NCBI RefSeq assembly: GCF_030944625.1
Contig: NZ_JAUSXY010000001.1
Coordinates: 3,224,001 to 3,288,000 of the forward strand
Length of the DNA stretch: 64,000 nt
Direction: 5' to 3'
Source of the DNA: Arthrobacter sp. SLBN-112
GTDB lineage: Bacteria > Actinomycetota > Actinomycetes > Actinomycetales > Micrococcaceae
Shown: in pieces, positions 1 through 8,074 of the stretch
How the letters are laid out: every line of letters begins with the position of its first letter
How positions within the stretch are numbered: position 1 is the first letter of the stretch
The notes under the pieces: model-generated
What the model saw: only the letters and a program-made list of their open reading frames with translations
What the model was told of the DNA's origin: nothing
Database searches by the model: none
Translations under genes and position numbers: made by a program

Positions 1-90
1 GACCCGGAAAGCGTCAGCTTGGCGATCTACGCCTCCGAAGGGACTGCGACGGCTTCCTCACTGAAACTCACCACGCTGGCCGCACAATAG
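1..90 (+). CDS. C-terminal tail of a truncated upstream gene, possibly a glycosidase
   Basis: An open frame enters from the window edge in frame 1 and ends at TAG 88-90, giving 29 residues. The tail reads SVSLAIYASEGTATASS followed by LKLTTLAAQ. This alternating beta-strand pattern resembles the last strands of the C-terminal beta-sandwich of glycosidases such as GH32. The family call is a guess from a very short stretch, but the codon use is coding-like and a sugar locus follows directly. Confidence 0.35.
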   Translation, partial: DPESVSLAIYASEGTATASSLKLTTLAAQ

Positions 91-462
91 GCCGCCCCGA
101 CCCATGCTCGCGAGTTGCTGCGGAAAGTTGTAGCTACTCTGCCCCCGAAAGCGAGGTCATTTCCTGGAAATGTGACACAGGCAACCAATATGCCTCGTTT
201 TGAAATCCTGTGCGCACCTACACGAGCGCAGCTTGAGGGAAGGTAGTCCTTCTCGATCCAGTGGCTGCAATCAGTCGCGGGGACACGCAAATTAATTGGG
301 GGGCGTCTCGGAACACGGTGATTATCCACCCTGAAGAGGTACCTTTGTCTACAGTCCCTGACGCTATCGCCGCGACTCCGTCAAGCCGGACGTGTTGTGG
401 GTAATTCCCGCTTTGTAACAGCTTAGTGTTAAGTGCACAGGCTGTCGGGAAGGGAGCGATTG
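91..462. other. Non-coding leader of the first LacI gene
   Basis: No convincing gene was seen. An operator-like TTAAGTGCAC lies at 429-438, 24 bases before the LacI start. It is a degenerate version of the element TTAAGCGCAT found upstream of the second LacI gene, which suggests autoregulation. Confidence 0.5.
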
Positions 463-1533
463 ATGGTCAAGGGTCCGACGGTATATGACGTTGCGGAGCT
501 CGCGGGGGTTTCGATTGCGACGGTTTCCTTCACTTACTCTAAGCCTCACCGTGTCAGAGAGACGACGAGGAATTCGGTGCTGGCTGCCGCGCGCGAGTTG
601 GGGTATGTGCCCAGTGCCAGCGCCCGCGGGCTGGCCAAGGGCCGCACGGGAGCCCTCGGGCTCTTTTCCTTCGACTTTCTAAACCTCCTGCCGGAGGCGG
701 AGACAGACCGTACTGCGATTGGCGGTGCGCCTGATGATTTCCTGCAGTTCCCGATTTGGGTGGACGAGGTCCAGCGGGGTGTTGAACTGGAGTGCTTCAG
801 GCGTGGTTACGCGCTCATGATTGGTGGCGGCAACAAAGCGAGCGGTGAAAGAGCGGTGACCGACATCGCCGGCCGCGTCGACGGCCTGATCATTTTCCCC
901 AATACCATTCCGGCGGAGGTCGCCCGCCGGATATCGGCTCGGATTCCAGTCGTTGAACTCTCTGACCCATCCGGCGATAGCGGACTTCACCGTGTCACGA
1001 TAGACAATGCCTCCGGCATCCGGCAGCTGATGGAACACTTGATCGGCGTTCACAAGTTCCGCAAATTCATGTTCGTCAGCATCCCGAACGCCGAGACTGA
1101 GGTCAGGTACAACGCGTTTAGGTCTGCCCTGCACGCGCACGGACTGGACGCGCAGCCCCCGCTTGAGAGCTGGCCCGACTCCCGGGCGGTAACCGCTGAG
1201 CTGATCGCGGAGCTCCAGGACTCCGGTTCACTTCCCGACTGTTTCGTCTGTGCCAACGATCAGGAGGCCGTGGTGGTGTTGGAGAACCTCAAGGCAGCCG
1301 GAATCCGGGTCCCGAACCAGGTGGCTGTCACCGGTTACGACGGAATCCTGGCAGGGCGTTTGGTGAAGCCAACTTTAACCACCGTTCGCCAACCGATGGA
1401 ACTGATCGGGCGCACCGCCGTCGAAATCCTTGCAGACGCTTTGGCGGATCCCTTGGCATCCCCCGCACACAGGCAACTGCCGGTCAGCCTCGCCGTCCGC
1501 GAAAGCTGCGGCTGCTGCATAGATGGAGACTAA
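463..1533 (+). CDS. LacI-family transcriptional regulator, copy 1
   Basis: A 356-residue DNA-binding repressor of the LacI/GalR family, predicted to sense a sugar or glycoside. The N-terminal helix-turn-helix reads TVYDVAELAGVSIATVS, then the hinge GYVPSASARGLAKGRTG, then a periplasmic-binding-like effector domain that ends in the family motif VRESCGC. ATG 463 is preferred to the upstream GTG at 433 because AAGGGAG lies just before it and because it matches the start MVKGPTVYDVAE of the adjacent paralogue. It lies immediately upstream of a close paralogue (1745-2818) and about 1.4 kb before the sugar ABC genes. The inferred job is repression of the downstream transporter and cassette through the ATCTAAGCGCAT elements. 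Confidence 0.92.
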   Translation: MVKGPTVYDVAELAGVSIATVSFTYSKPHRVRETTRNSVLAAARELGYVPSASARGLAKGRTGALGLFSFDFLNLLPEAETDRTAIGGAPDDFLQFPIWVDEVQRGVELECFRRGYALMIGGGNKASGERAVTDIAGRVDGLIIFPNTIPAEVARRISARIPVVELSDPSGDSGLHRVTIDNASGIRQLMEHLIGVHKFRKFMFVSIPNAETEVRYNAFRSALHAHGLDAQPPLESWPDSRAVTAELIAELQDSGSLPDCFVCANDQEAVVVLENLKAAGIRVPNQVAVTGYDGILAGRLVKPTLTTVRQPMELIGRTAVEILADALADPLASPAHRQLPVSLAVRESCGCCIDGD

Positions 1534-1744
1534 CCGGGTACCGGGCGTACCAATTCTCCCTGTTCATCCCCTCCTGTAGCTGGAGAAATCGGGCCACAAG
1601 CGCTCTCACGTCGCTCTTATCAGGCAGCGCGCTGAGCGTGTGGGAGCACGAGTCTCAGTCAGTCCAGAAGCGCGGAGGAATCGGCTTCAATTCCTTCAGA
1701 GCCTATTGTTAAGCGCATAGTCTCTGGGGAAGGAAGCAATAACG
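1534..1744 (+). promoter_or_regulatory. Leader of LacI copy 2 with operator-like TTAAGCGCAT
   Basis: This 211-base gap between the LacI paralogues contains TTAAGCGCAT at 1709-1718, the core also found three times before the transporter gene (2858-2927). A strong GGAAGGA ribosome-binding site (about 1730-1736) precedes ATG 1745. The motif is seen; autoregulation is inferred. Confidence 0.55.
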
Positions 1745-2818
1745 ATGGTCAAGGGTCCGACGGTGTATGACGTTGCTGAGCAGGCGGGGGTTTCGATCGC
1801 CACAGTTTCGTTTGCTTTCACGCAGCCTCACCGCGTCAAGGAGTCGACTAGGAACTCGGTCCTGAATGCTGCACGAGCGCTGGGATACGTGCCCAGCGCC
1901 AGCGCCCGCGGGCTGGCCAAGGGCCGGACGGGTGCTCTTGGACTGTTTTCGTTCGACTACTTGAATCTGCTGCCCGAGGCAGGGGGCGACGGCGCGACCG
2001 CTGGCTCGGAGCCCGACGACGATTACCGGCTGTTTCCGATATGGGTGGACGAGGTTCAGCGCGGGGTGGAGTTGGAGTGCTTCAGCCGGGGATACGCGCT
2101 CATGATCGGTGGCGGCAACAAGGCAAGCAGTGAAAGGGCAGTGACCGACATCGCCGGCCGGGTGGACGGCCTGATCGTTTTTGCCCGCACCATTCCCACC
2201 GAGGTAAGCCGTCGGATCTCTGGCCGAGTCCCGGTCGTTGAACTTTCCGACCCATCCGGCGACAGCAGGCTCCACCACGTCACAATAGACAATGCCTCGG
2301 GCGTCCGGCAGTTGATGGAGCACCTGATCGGCGTTCACAGGTTCCGGAGATTCATGTTCGTCAGCATCCCCAACGCCGAGACAGAGGCCAGGTACAACGG
2401 GTTCAGGACTGCACTGAGCACGCACGGACTGCAGGTTTTGCAGCCTCTGGAGAGCCGTCCCGGCGGGAGTGCCGTGACTGCCGGGCTTGTCGCGGACCTG
2501 CTCGGCTCCGGCTCCCTCCCTGACTGCTTCGTCTGCGCCAACGACCAGGAAGCTTTGGTCGTCATGGAGACGCTCAAGGCCGCCGGGGTCCCGGTCCCGG
2601 GCCGGGTTGCGGTCACCGGTTTTGACGGTATCGTTGCGGGCCGACTTGCCCGGCCGTCCCTGACCACCATTCGCCAGCCGATGGAACTGATCGGACGCAC
2701 GGCGGTCGAAATCCTTGCAGACGCCCTGACGGACACCGCCACTGCCCCTGCACACAGGCAGCTGCCTGTCCGGCTCGCCGTGCGCGAAAGCTGCGGCTGC
2801 AGCACAGAGGAAAACTAA
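1745..2818 (+). CDS. LacI-family transcriptional regulator, copy 2
   Basis: A 357-residue paralogue of the preceding gene, closely similar along its whole length by eye. It has the helix-turn-helix TVYDVAEQAGVSIATVS, the same hinge with GLAKGRTG, and a C-terminal VRESCGC motif. Differences are concentrated in the 40 residues after the hinge and in scattered effector-domain positions. The recognition helices look nearly identical, so both proteins could bind the same operators while differing in ligand or forming mixed oligomers; that is inference. It is followed by a 166-base gap carrying the promoter and three operators of the sugar ABC operon. Confidence 0.92.
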   Translation: MVKGPTVYDVAEQAGVSIATVSFAFTQPHRVKESTRNSVLNAARALGYVPSASARGLAKGRTGALGLFSFDYLNLLPEAGGDGATAGSEPDDDYRLFPIWVDEVQRGVELECFSRGYALMIGGGNKASSERAVTDIAGRVDGLIVFARTIPTEVSRRISGRVPVVELSDPSGDSRLHHVTIDNASGVRQLMEHLIGVHRFRRFMFVSIPNAETEARYNGFRTALSTHGLQVLQPLESRPGGSAVTAGLVADLLGSGSLPDCFVCANDQEALVVMETLKAAGVPVPGRVAVTGFDGIVAGRLARPSLTTIRQPMELIGRTAVEILADALTDTATAPAHRQLPVRLAVRESCGCSTEEN

Positions 2819-2840
2819 CCCGCCGATTGCGGGAAAAGTG

Positions 2841-2927
2841 TTGTCAAAGTCACACTAATGCGCTTAGATTAACTCTCAGCCACCGATCTAAGCGCATTGA
2901 GGCTAACGATCAGCTATCTAAGCGCAT
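2841..2927 (+). promoter_or_regulatory. Sugar ABC operon promoter with three LacI-type operators
   Basis: A -35 box TTGTCA (2841-2846) and a -10-like TTAGAT (2864-2869) are 17 bases apart. The element ATGCGCTTAGAT (2858-2869) overlaps the -10. Its inverse ATCTAAGCGCAT recurs at 2886-2897 and 2916-2927, the last two exactly 30 bases apart, which is about three helical turns. This arrangement fits cooperative repression by the LacI paralogues just upstream. The motif copies are seen directly; the binding protein is inferred. Confidence 0.75.
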
Positions 2928-2984
2928 CAATCGGGGGACTTGTCTACTGTTGGCGCCTTGGGCGCCTGATTGAAGGGAACGAAC

Positions 2985-4274
2985 ATGATCCAGGCCCCCA
3001 CGGACACAGGTGTCCGGCTTAGGAAGGCGGCTGCCCTCGGGCTGGTTGCCGGGTTACTGCTGACAGGTTGCGGGCGCGGCGGCAGTGAAGCTTCCAAGAG
3101 CGAGGCGACCAGCAGGGCGATCTCGGCCGGGGCCGCCACCGGCACGATCAATCTCTGGGCACAGGGCGGGGAAGCAGACTTGCTTCCGGCGTTCGTGAAG
3201 GATTTCGAGGCGGAGAACCCTGGCGTGAAGGTCAATGTCACGGCGATTCCCTGGGATGCTGCGGTCAACAAGTACCAGGCAGCCATTGCCGGAGGTACTA
3301 CACCGGATATCGCCCAGATGGGCACGACGATGATGACTGACTTCGGTGACGCCTTCGATCCGAAGCCTGCCGAGATCGACACCTCAGGGTTCCTGCCCGC
3401 TTCGGTCAAATCGACGGAAGTCGGCGGTACAGCGGTGGGTGTCCCGTGGTACGTCGACACCCGTGTCTTCTTTTTCCGTAAGGATCTGGCGGAAAAAGCC
3501 GGCTATACCGAATTCCCCACTACCTGGCAGGGCCTGACTGACATGGCGAAAGCCCTGAAGGCCCAGCCAGGCGTAAAGGAACCCTTCCAGCTGCCGGTCA
3601 AGGACTTCCAAGGCATGCTTCCGTTCCTTTGGTCCAACGGCGCTGAATTCATCACCAAGGACAACTCCAAGTGGACCTTCGACACCCCTGAAATCGTCGA
3701 AGCGCTGAAGTATTACCAGAGCTTCTTTACTGATGGACTGGCCAACAAGACGCCCGAGACGGGGGCCGGCGCCGGTGAAGCGGCCTTTGTCAACGGCACC
3801 GCTCCGGTGCTGATCGCCGGACCGGGCCTTCTCGGGCAGATCAACAAGGCCGGCGGCCCCGGTTTCGAGGACAAGTACATGGTGGCGAAGATCCCCACGA
3901 AAGTTACCGGGACCTCCTTCATCGGCGGATCGAACCTGACGGTTTTCAAGGACGCCAAAAACCGGGACGGAGCCTGGAAGCTGGCTGAGTGGTTCTCCAA
4001 GCCCGAGGTGCAGGCCAAGTGGTACAAGCTCTCAGGAAGCCTGCCCGCAGTTGAGAGCACCTGGAAGGACCCCGTGCTGGCAGGCGACAAGAAACTCGCC
4101 GTGTTCGGTGAGCAGCTGAAGGACACCAACTTCCCGCCCACGATCTCCACCTGGACCGAGGTCGCCGGCGCAGCGGACTCCGAGCTGGAAAAGATCGTCA
4201 AGGCCGGGATGGACCCCGCAGAAGCGATGAAGGAGCTCCAGGCGACCGCGGACAAAATCGGGACCGGCAAGTAA
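2985..4274 (+). CDS. ABC sugar transporter substrate-binding lipoprotein
   Basis: A 429-residue extracytoplasmic solute-binding protein of family 1 (MalE/UgpB type). It delivers a sugar or glycoside to the two permeases encoded next. The N-terminus has a basic, hydrophobic lipoprotein signal ending in LLLTGC, so the Cys would be lipidated. The mature domain starts with TGTINLWAQGG and includes IPWDAAVNKYQAAIAGG and TTPDIAQMG, typical of the family. ATG 2985 is preferred over an in-frame TTG at 2970 because AAGGGA lies six bases upstream. It is first in an operon that continues through both permeases and the four catabolic genes. No ATPase is present, so a shared MsiK-type ATPase encoded elsewhere is expected. 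Confidence 0.92.
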   Translation: MIQAPTDTGVRLRKAAALGLVAGLLLTGCGRGGSEASKSEATSRAISAGAATGTINLWAQGGEADLLPAFVKDFEAENPGVKVNVTAIPWDAAVNKYQAAIAGGTTPDIAQMGTTMMTDFGDAFDPKPAEIDTSGFLPASVKSTEVGGTAVGVPWYVDTRVFFFRKDLAEKAGYTEFPTTWQGLTDMAKALKAQPGVKEPFQLPVKDFQGMLPFLWSNGAEFITKDNSKWTFDTPEIVEALKYYQSFFTDGLANKTPETGAGAGEAAFVNGTAPVLIAGPGLLGQINKAGGPGFEDKYMVAKIPTKVTGTSFIGGSNLTVFKDAKNRDGAWKLAEWFSKPEVQAKWYKLSGSLPAVESTWKDPVLAGDKKLAVFGEQLKDTNFPPTISTWTEVAGAADSELEKIVKAGMDPAEAMKELQATADKIGTGK

Positions 4275-4276
4275 TC

Positions 4277-5233
4277 ATGGTCACCACTGAAACCGGGCGG
4301 GCGGGCAGCATTCGGGCTGTCCGCCCGCCCAGGGCCCCCGAGCGTCGCGGCCCTGCCGCCAGACGCCGCCGGCAGTCTGTTATTGCCTGGCTGTTCGCCT
4401 TGCCGTTCGTCCTCATTTTCGGCTTCTTCATGCTGGTCCCGTTGTTTTCCTCCTTCGTGCTGTCCTTCACGGACTTCACCAGCAAGGACATCCGGAATCC
4501 CCTCGGCGTAGGGTTCGTCGGCCTGGACCAGTTCGCGGCGCTCTTCGGCAACCAGCAGTTCCTTCACTCGCTGCTGAACACCGGCTACTTCGTGATCGTC
4601 GGGATCCCGTTGACGATGGCCGCCGGCCTGGCCCTGGCAGTGGCGCTGAACAATGGCATCACCCGGTTCCGAAGCGCCTTCAGGGTCGGCTTCTATACCC
4701 CGGTCGTGACCAGCATCGTGGCTGTGGCCGTTGTGTGGAGGTTCATCCTTCAACCGGACGGGCTTCTGAACATCGTGTTGGGCTGGGTCGGCGTTGCCGG
4801 GCCGGACTGGCTGAACAGCACCGAATGGTCGATGCCGGCGATGATCATGATGGCTGTCTGGCGCAACATGGGCACGCTGATGATTATCTTCCTGGCCGGA
4901 CTGCAGAACGTTCCCGTGGACGTGCTGGAAGCGGCGCAGGTTGACGGTGCGAACGCGTGGCAGAGGTTTATCCGGATCACCCTGCCCATCCTGCGGCCCA
5001 CCTTGCTGTTGGGCGCGGTAATGCTCTCCGTAGGCTTCCTTCAGTTCTTCGAAGAACCCTTCGTGATGACCAAGGGCGGACCTCTGGATTCCACCCTGTC
5101 GGTGAGTTACTTCACCTTCAACCAGTTCGGATTCGGCAAATACGGGCTGGCGTCGGCCGCCAGTTACGTGCTGTTCGTGGCCATCGCGCTGCTGAGCCTG
5201 ATCCAATTCCGTGCCCTCCGCTCCAAAGACTGA
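4277..5233 (+). CDS. ABC sugar transporter permease, MalF type
   Basis: A 318-residue inner-membrane permease of the binding-protein-dependent sugar transport family. Six hydrophobic segments are visible, the first at about residues 36-60 after a basic tail. The ATPase-contacting EAA loop reads EAAQVDGANAWQRFIRITLP. It starts two bases after the binding-protein stop and is followed 12 bases later by the second permease, so the genes are co-transcribed and probably form a heterodimeric channel. Confidence 0.93.
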   Translation: MVTTETGRAGSIRAVRPPRAPERRGPAARRRRQSVIAWLFALPFVLIFGFFMLVPLFSSFVLSFTDFTSKDIRNPLGVGFVGLDQFAALFGNQQFLHSLLNTGYFVIVGIPLTMAAGLALAVALNNGITRFRSAFRVGFYTPVVTSIVAVAVVWRFILQPDGLLNIVLGWVGVAGPDWLNSTEWSMPAMIMMAVWRNMGTLMIIFLAGLQNVPVDVLEAAQVDGANAWQRFIRITLPILRPTLLLGAVMLSVGFLQFFEEPFVMTKGGPLDSTLSVSYFTFNQFGFGKYGLASAASYVLFVAIALLSLIQFRALRSKD

Positions 5234-5245
5234 AGCGAGTAGACA

Positions 5246-6139
5246 ATGATCGATACAAAAACCGCACCGCTGCGGGATCGCCCCAAGGCCCGGCCGTCCA
5301 CACCTCGCCCCAAGCTCTCCCCAAAGTGGGCAAAGCGGGGCTTGGTTTACGCCGCGCTTGTTCTCGCCGGAGCCGCGACGATTCTGCCCTTTGCCTGGAT
5401 GCTGCTCGGGTCCTTCAAAACCCAGGGGGAACTGCTGCGGCGCCCCGTGACCTGGTGGCCGCAGGACCCGACCCTGGATAACTACGTGCGCTGGTTCACT
5501 GAGCTGCACATCGACCGCTTCTTCATGAACAGCCTTCTCGTTGCAGTGTTTACAGTCCTGGGGAATCTGCTGTTCTGCTCGATGGTCGGGTACGCGCTGG
5601 CGAAAATGGACTTCGCCGGCAAGCGCGTCCTGTTCCTGGGCATCATGGTCACCCTCATGGTGCCCGGCGTGGTCACCTTCGTGCCACTGTTTGTGATGGT
5701 CAGCAAGCTGGGTCTGGTCAACACCTACCCGGCGCTGATCCTGCCCTTCCTGGTCTCGCCCCTGGGGGTCTTCCTGATGCGGCAGTTCATGATGGGGATA
5801 CCGGAGTCCCTGATCGAGGCAGCCAGAATCGACGGGGCCGGAGAGCTGCGGACATTCACCCGGATCGTCATGCCCCTGTGCGGGCCTCCGCTGGCAACCC
5901 TCGGGATCCTCACCTTCCTCGGCTCCTGGAACAACTTCCTCTGGCCACTTGTGGCCGCCCAAAGCGAAGAAAAATACACGCTGCCCGTCGCTTTGTCCCT
6001 GTACTCGACCGGCCAGAACGCAACAGACTACGGCCTGCTGCTGGCAGGTGCGGTGCTGGTCATCGCCCCAATCGTTGCCCTGTTCATAGCCCTGCAGCGC
6101 TTCTTCATCCAAGGCGTAGCGTCGACCGGCATCAAGTAG
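5246..6139 (+). CDS. ABC sugar transporter permease, MalG type
   Basis: A 297-residue permease that pairs with the preceding one. After a basic cytoplasmic tail it has about six membrane segments and the EAA loop EAARIDGAGELRTFTRIVMP, followed by the conserved GSWNNFLWPL of MalG-like proteins. The gap to the next gene is 49 bases with AAGGAA before the next ATG, so the catabolic cassette is likely in the same transcript. Confidence 0.93.
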   Translation: MIDTKTAPLRDRPKARPSTPRPKLSPKWAKRGLVYAALVLAGAATILPFAWMLLGSFKTQGELLRRPVTWWPQDPTLDNYVRWFTELHIDRFFMNSLLVAVFTVLGNLLFCSMVGYALAKMDFAGKRVLFLGIMVTLMVPGVVTFVPLFVMVSKLGLVNTYPALILPFLVSPLGVFLMRQFMMGIPESLIEAARIDGAGELRTFTRIVMPLCGPPLATLGILTFLGSWNNFLWPLVAAQSEEKYTLPVALSLYSTGQNATDYGLLLAGAVLVIAPIVALFIALQRFFIQGVASTGIK

Positions 6140-6188
6140 CCACCGCCAAGCAAACCTACCTGCCAGCCCCCTTTTACCAAGGAAACGA

Positions 6189-6932
6189 ATGCACTATTCC
6201 ATCCAGCTGTACACCCTGCGTGATGCAATGCAGGAAGACCTTCCCGGCACCATCAAGAGGGTTGCCGAGATCGGTTACACGCAGGTTGAACCCTACAACT
6301 TCGTCGCCACGGCCAAGGAGCTCGGCGCCGCTCTGAAGGAGAACGGCCTCACTGCCCCTTCCGGCCACGCCCCGCTGATGAGCCAGGACCAGGACGGGAT
6401 CTTCACCGCCGCCAAGGAACTGGGCATCAGCACGGTCATTGACCCCTACCTGCCCGCCGAGCACTGGCAGACAGCCGAAGACATCCAGGCCACCGCAGCC
6501 ACGCTCAACGCAGCCGCCAGGAAGGGCGCCGAGTACGGCATCCGCGTCGGCTACCACAACCACGCCTGGGAGCTGGAGTCCATCATCGACGGCCGCACCG
6601 CCCTGGAGTACTTCGAGTCCCTCCTGGACCCGGAACTGGTCCTGGAAGTGGACACCTACTGGGCCGCCGTCGGCGGCCAGGACCCCGTGGAGCTGCTCGC
6701 CCGCCTCGGTGACCGTGTGAAGTTCATCCACATCAAGGACGGCCCCGGCACTACGGACACCAAAGCCCAGCAGCCAGCCGGCCAAGGCAAAATCGCCGTG
6801 TGGGATGTCATCGGCGCCGCGAAGTCCCTGGAAGTGGGCGTCGTGGAGTTCGACGACTACGCCGGCGACATCTTCGAAGGCATCGCCCAGAGCCTCGCCT
6901 ACCTCCACCCAGCACAGGACATGAGCGCATGA
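6189..6932 (+). CDS. Sugar phosphate isomerase/epimerase-like TIM-barrel protein (cassette A, gene 1)
   Basis: A 247-residue member of the xylose-isomerase-like TIM-barrel superfamily (AP endonuclease 2 fold). Segments such as YSIQLYTLRDAM, YGIRVGYHNHAWELE, VLEVDTYWAAVGGQDP and VKFIHIKDG supply the usual metal-binding acidic and His positions. Members act as isomerases, epimerases or lyases on sugars and keto-sugars; the exact reaction cannot be read here. It is the first of four catabolic genes, and the next gene overlaps its stop as ATGA. A diverged copy lies at 47254-48000 on the other strand. Confidence 0.85.
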   Translation: MHYSIQLYTLRDAMQEDLPGTIKRVAEIGYTQVEPYNFVATAKELGAALKENGLTAPSGHAPLMSQDQDGIFTAAKELGISTVIDPYLPAEHWQTAEDIQATAATLNAAARKGAEYGIRVGYHNHAWELESIIDGRTALEYFESLLDPELVLEVDTYWAAVGGQDPVELLARLGDRVKFIHIKDGPGTTDTKAQQPAGQGKIAVWDVIGAAKSLEVGVVEFDDYAGDIFEGIAQSLAYLHPAQDMSA

Positions 6933-8065
6933 GCACCGCAACGCAACAGACCACCCCTTCCACCCGCCGGGGGCCGGTGGGCGTTGCCGTCATCGGCGCA
7001 GGTAACATCAGCAAGGCGTACCTGGACAACCTGACGGTGTTCCCGGACCTGAAGGTCCACGTCATCGCGGACTTGTTCGAGGAAGCCGCCCAGGCCCGAG
7101 CGAAGGAATACGGCATCCCCGGGTGGGGTGGCGTGGACGCGGCGCTGAACCATCCCGACGTCGAAATCATCGTCAACCTGACCATCCCGGCAGCGCACGT
7201 TGAGGTGGCCACCGCCGCCGTCAACGCGGGAAAGCACGTCTGGACCGAGAAGCCGTTCTCCCTGGACCGCGAATCCGGCCTGGCGCTGCTGAAAACGGCT
7301 GACGCCGCGGGCATTCGCCTGGGCTGCGCACCGGACACCTTCCTCGGCGCCGGCCTGCAGACGGCCCGCCGGATCATCGAACGCGGTGACATCGGCACCC
7401 CGTTGACGGCCCTGACCATGTTCCAGACACCGGGCCCGGAGTCCTGGCACCCGAACCCGGCCTTCCTCTTCGCCCACGGCGCGGGCCCCCTCTTCGACAT
7501 GGGCCCGTACTACATCACTGCCCTGGTCCAGACTTTCGGCTCGGTCCAGAAGGTCGCCGCCGTCGGGTCAAAAGCCAAGGACGTCCGCGTGGTCGGTTCC
7601 GGGCCCAAGGCCGGGGAGGAGTTCGCCGTCGAGGTCCCCACCCACGTCTCCGCGATGCTGCAGTTCGAGGGGGGTGCCTCGTCGCACAGCGTCTACAGCT
7701 TCGAGTCCCCGCGCATCCGGACGGGTTTCGTGGAGATCACCGGCACCGAGGGCACCCTGGAACTGCCTGACCCGAACTACTTCGACGGCGACCTCAAGCT
7801 CTGGCGCGCGGGAGCCGAAGAAGCGGAAACCATTCGCGCCACGGGACCGGCCAACGGCCGGGGCATGGGCGTGCTGGACATGGCCCGCTCCCTCCGCGCC
7901 GGTGTCCCGCACCGCGCCCAGGGAGCCCTCGCCTACCACGTTGTCGATACCCTGGTTTCCATTTCCGAGTCCGCCGAAACCCGCACCTTTGTAGGCGTTG
8001 ACAGCTCCGCCGTAACGTCCCAGGCCCTCCCCGAGGAATGGGATCCGACGGCCGCCACCCTCTAG
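6929..8065 (+). CDS. Gfo/Idh/MocA-family oxidoreductase (cassette A, gene 2)
   Basis: A 378-residue NAD(P)-dependent sugar dehydrogenase. The N-terminal Rossmann motif is VGVAVIGAGNIS, with the family signature TEKPFSL in the nucleotide-binding domain and a C-terminal alpha/beta substrate domain containing GPYYITALVQ. ATG 6929 overlaps the previous stop (ATGA), indicating translational coupling. With the next gene it would oxidise and re-reduce a sugar hydroxyl, as pairs of such enzymes do in inositol and 3-keto-glycoside pathways; this role is inferred. The copy at 46136-47257 has the same layout. Confidence 0.88.
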   Translation: MSTATQQTTPSTRRGPVGVAVIGAGNISKAYLDNLTVFPDLKVHVIADLFEEAAQARAKEYGIPGWGGVDAALNHPDVEIIVNLTIPAAHVEVATAAVNAGKHVWTEKPFSLDRESGLALLKTADAAGIRLGCAPDTFLGAGLQTARRIIERGDIGTPLTALTMFQTPGPESWHPNPAFLFAHGAGPLFDMGPYYITALVQTFGSVQKVAAVGSKAKDVRVVGSGPKAGEEFAVEVPTHVSAMLQFEGGASSHSVYSFESPRIRTGFVEITGTEGTLELPDPNYFDGDLKLWRAGAEEAETIRATGPANGRGMGVLDMARSLRAGVPHRAQGALAYHVVDTLVSISESAETRTFVGVDSSAVTSQALPEEWDPTAATL

Positions 8066-8074
8066 GAATCACTC

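Noticed and set aside
3713..6112. A 799-codon open frame on the minus strand
   Set aside because: It is antiparallel to the end of the binding-protein gene and both ABC permease genes, has low-complexity composition and no domain; it is a high-GC shadow.
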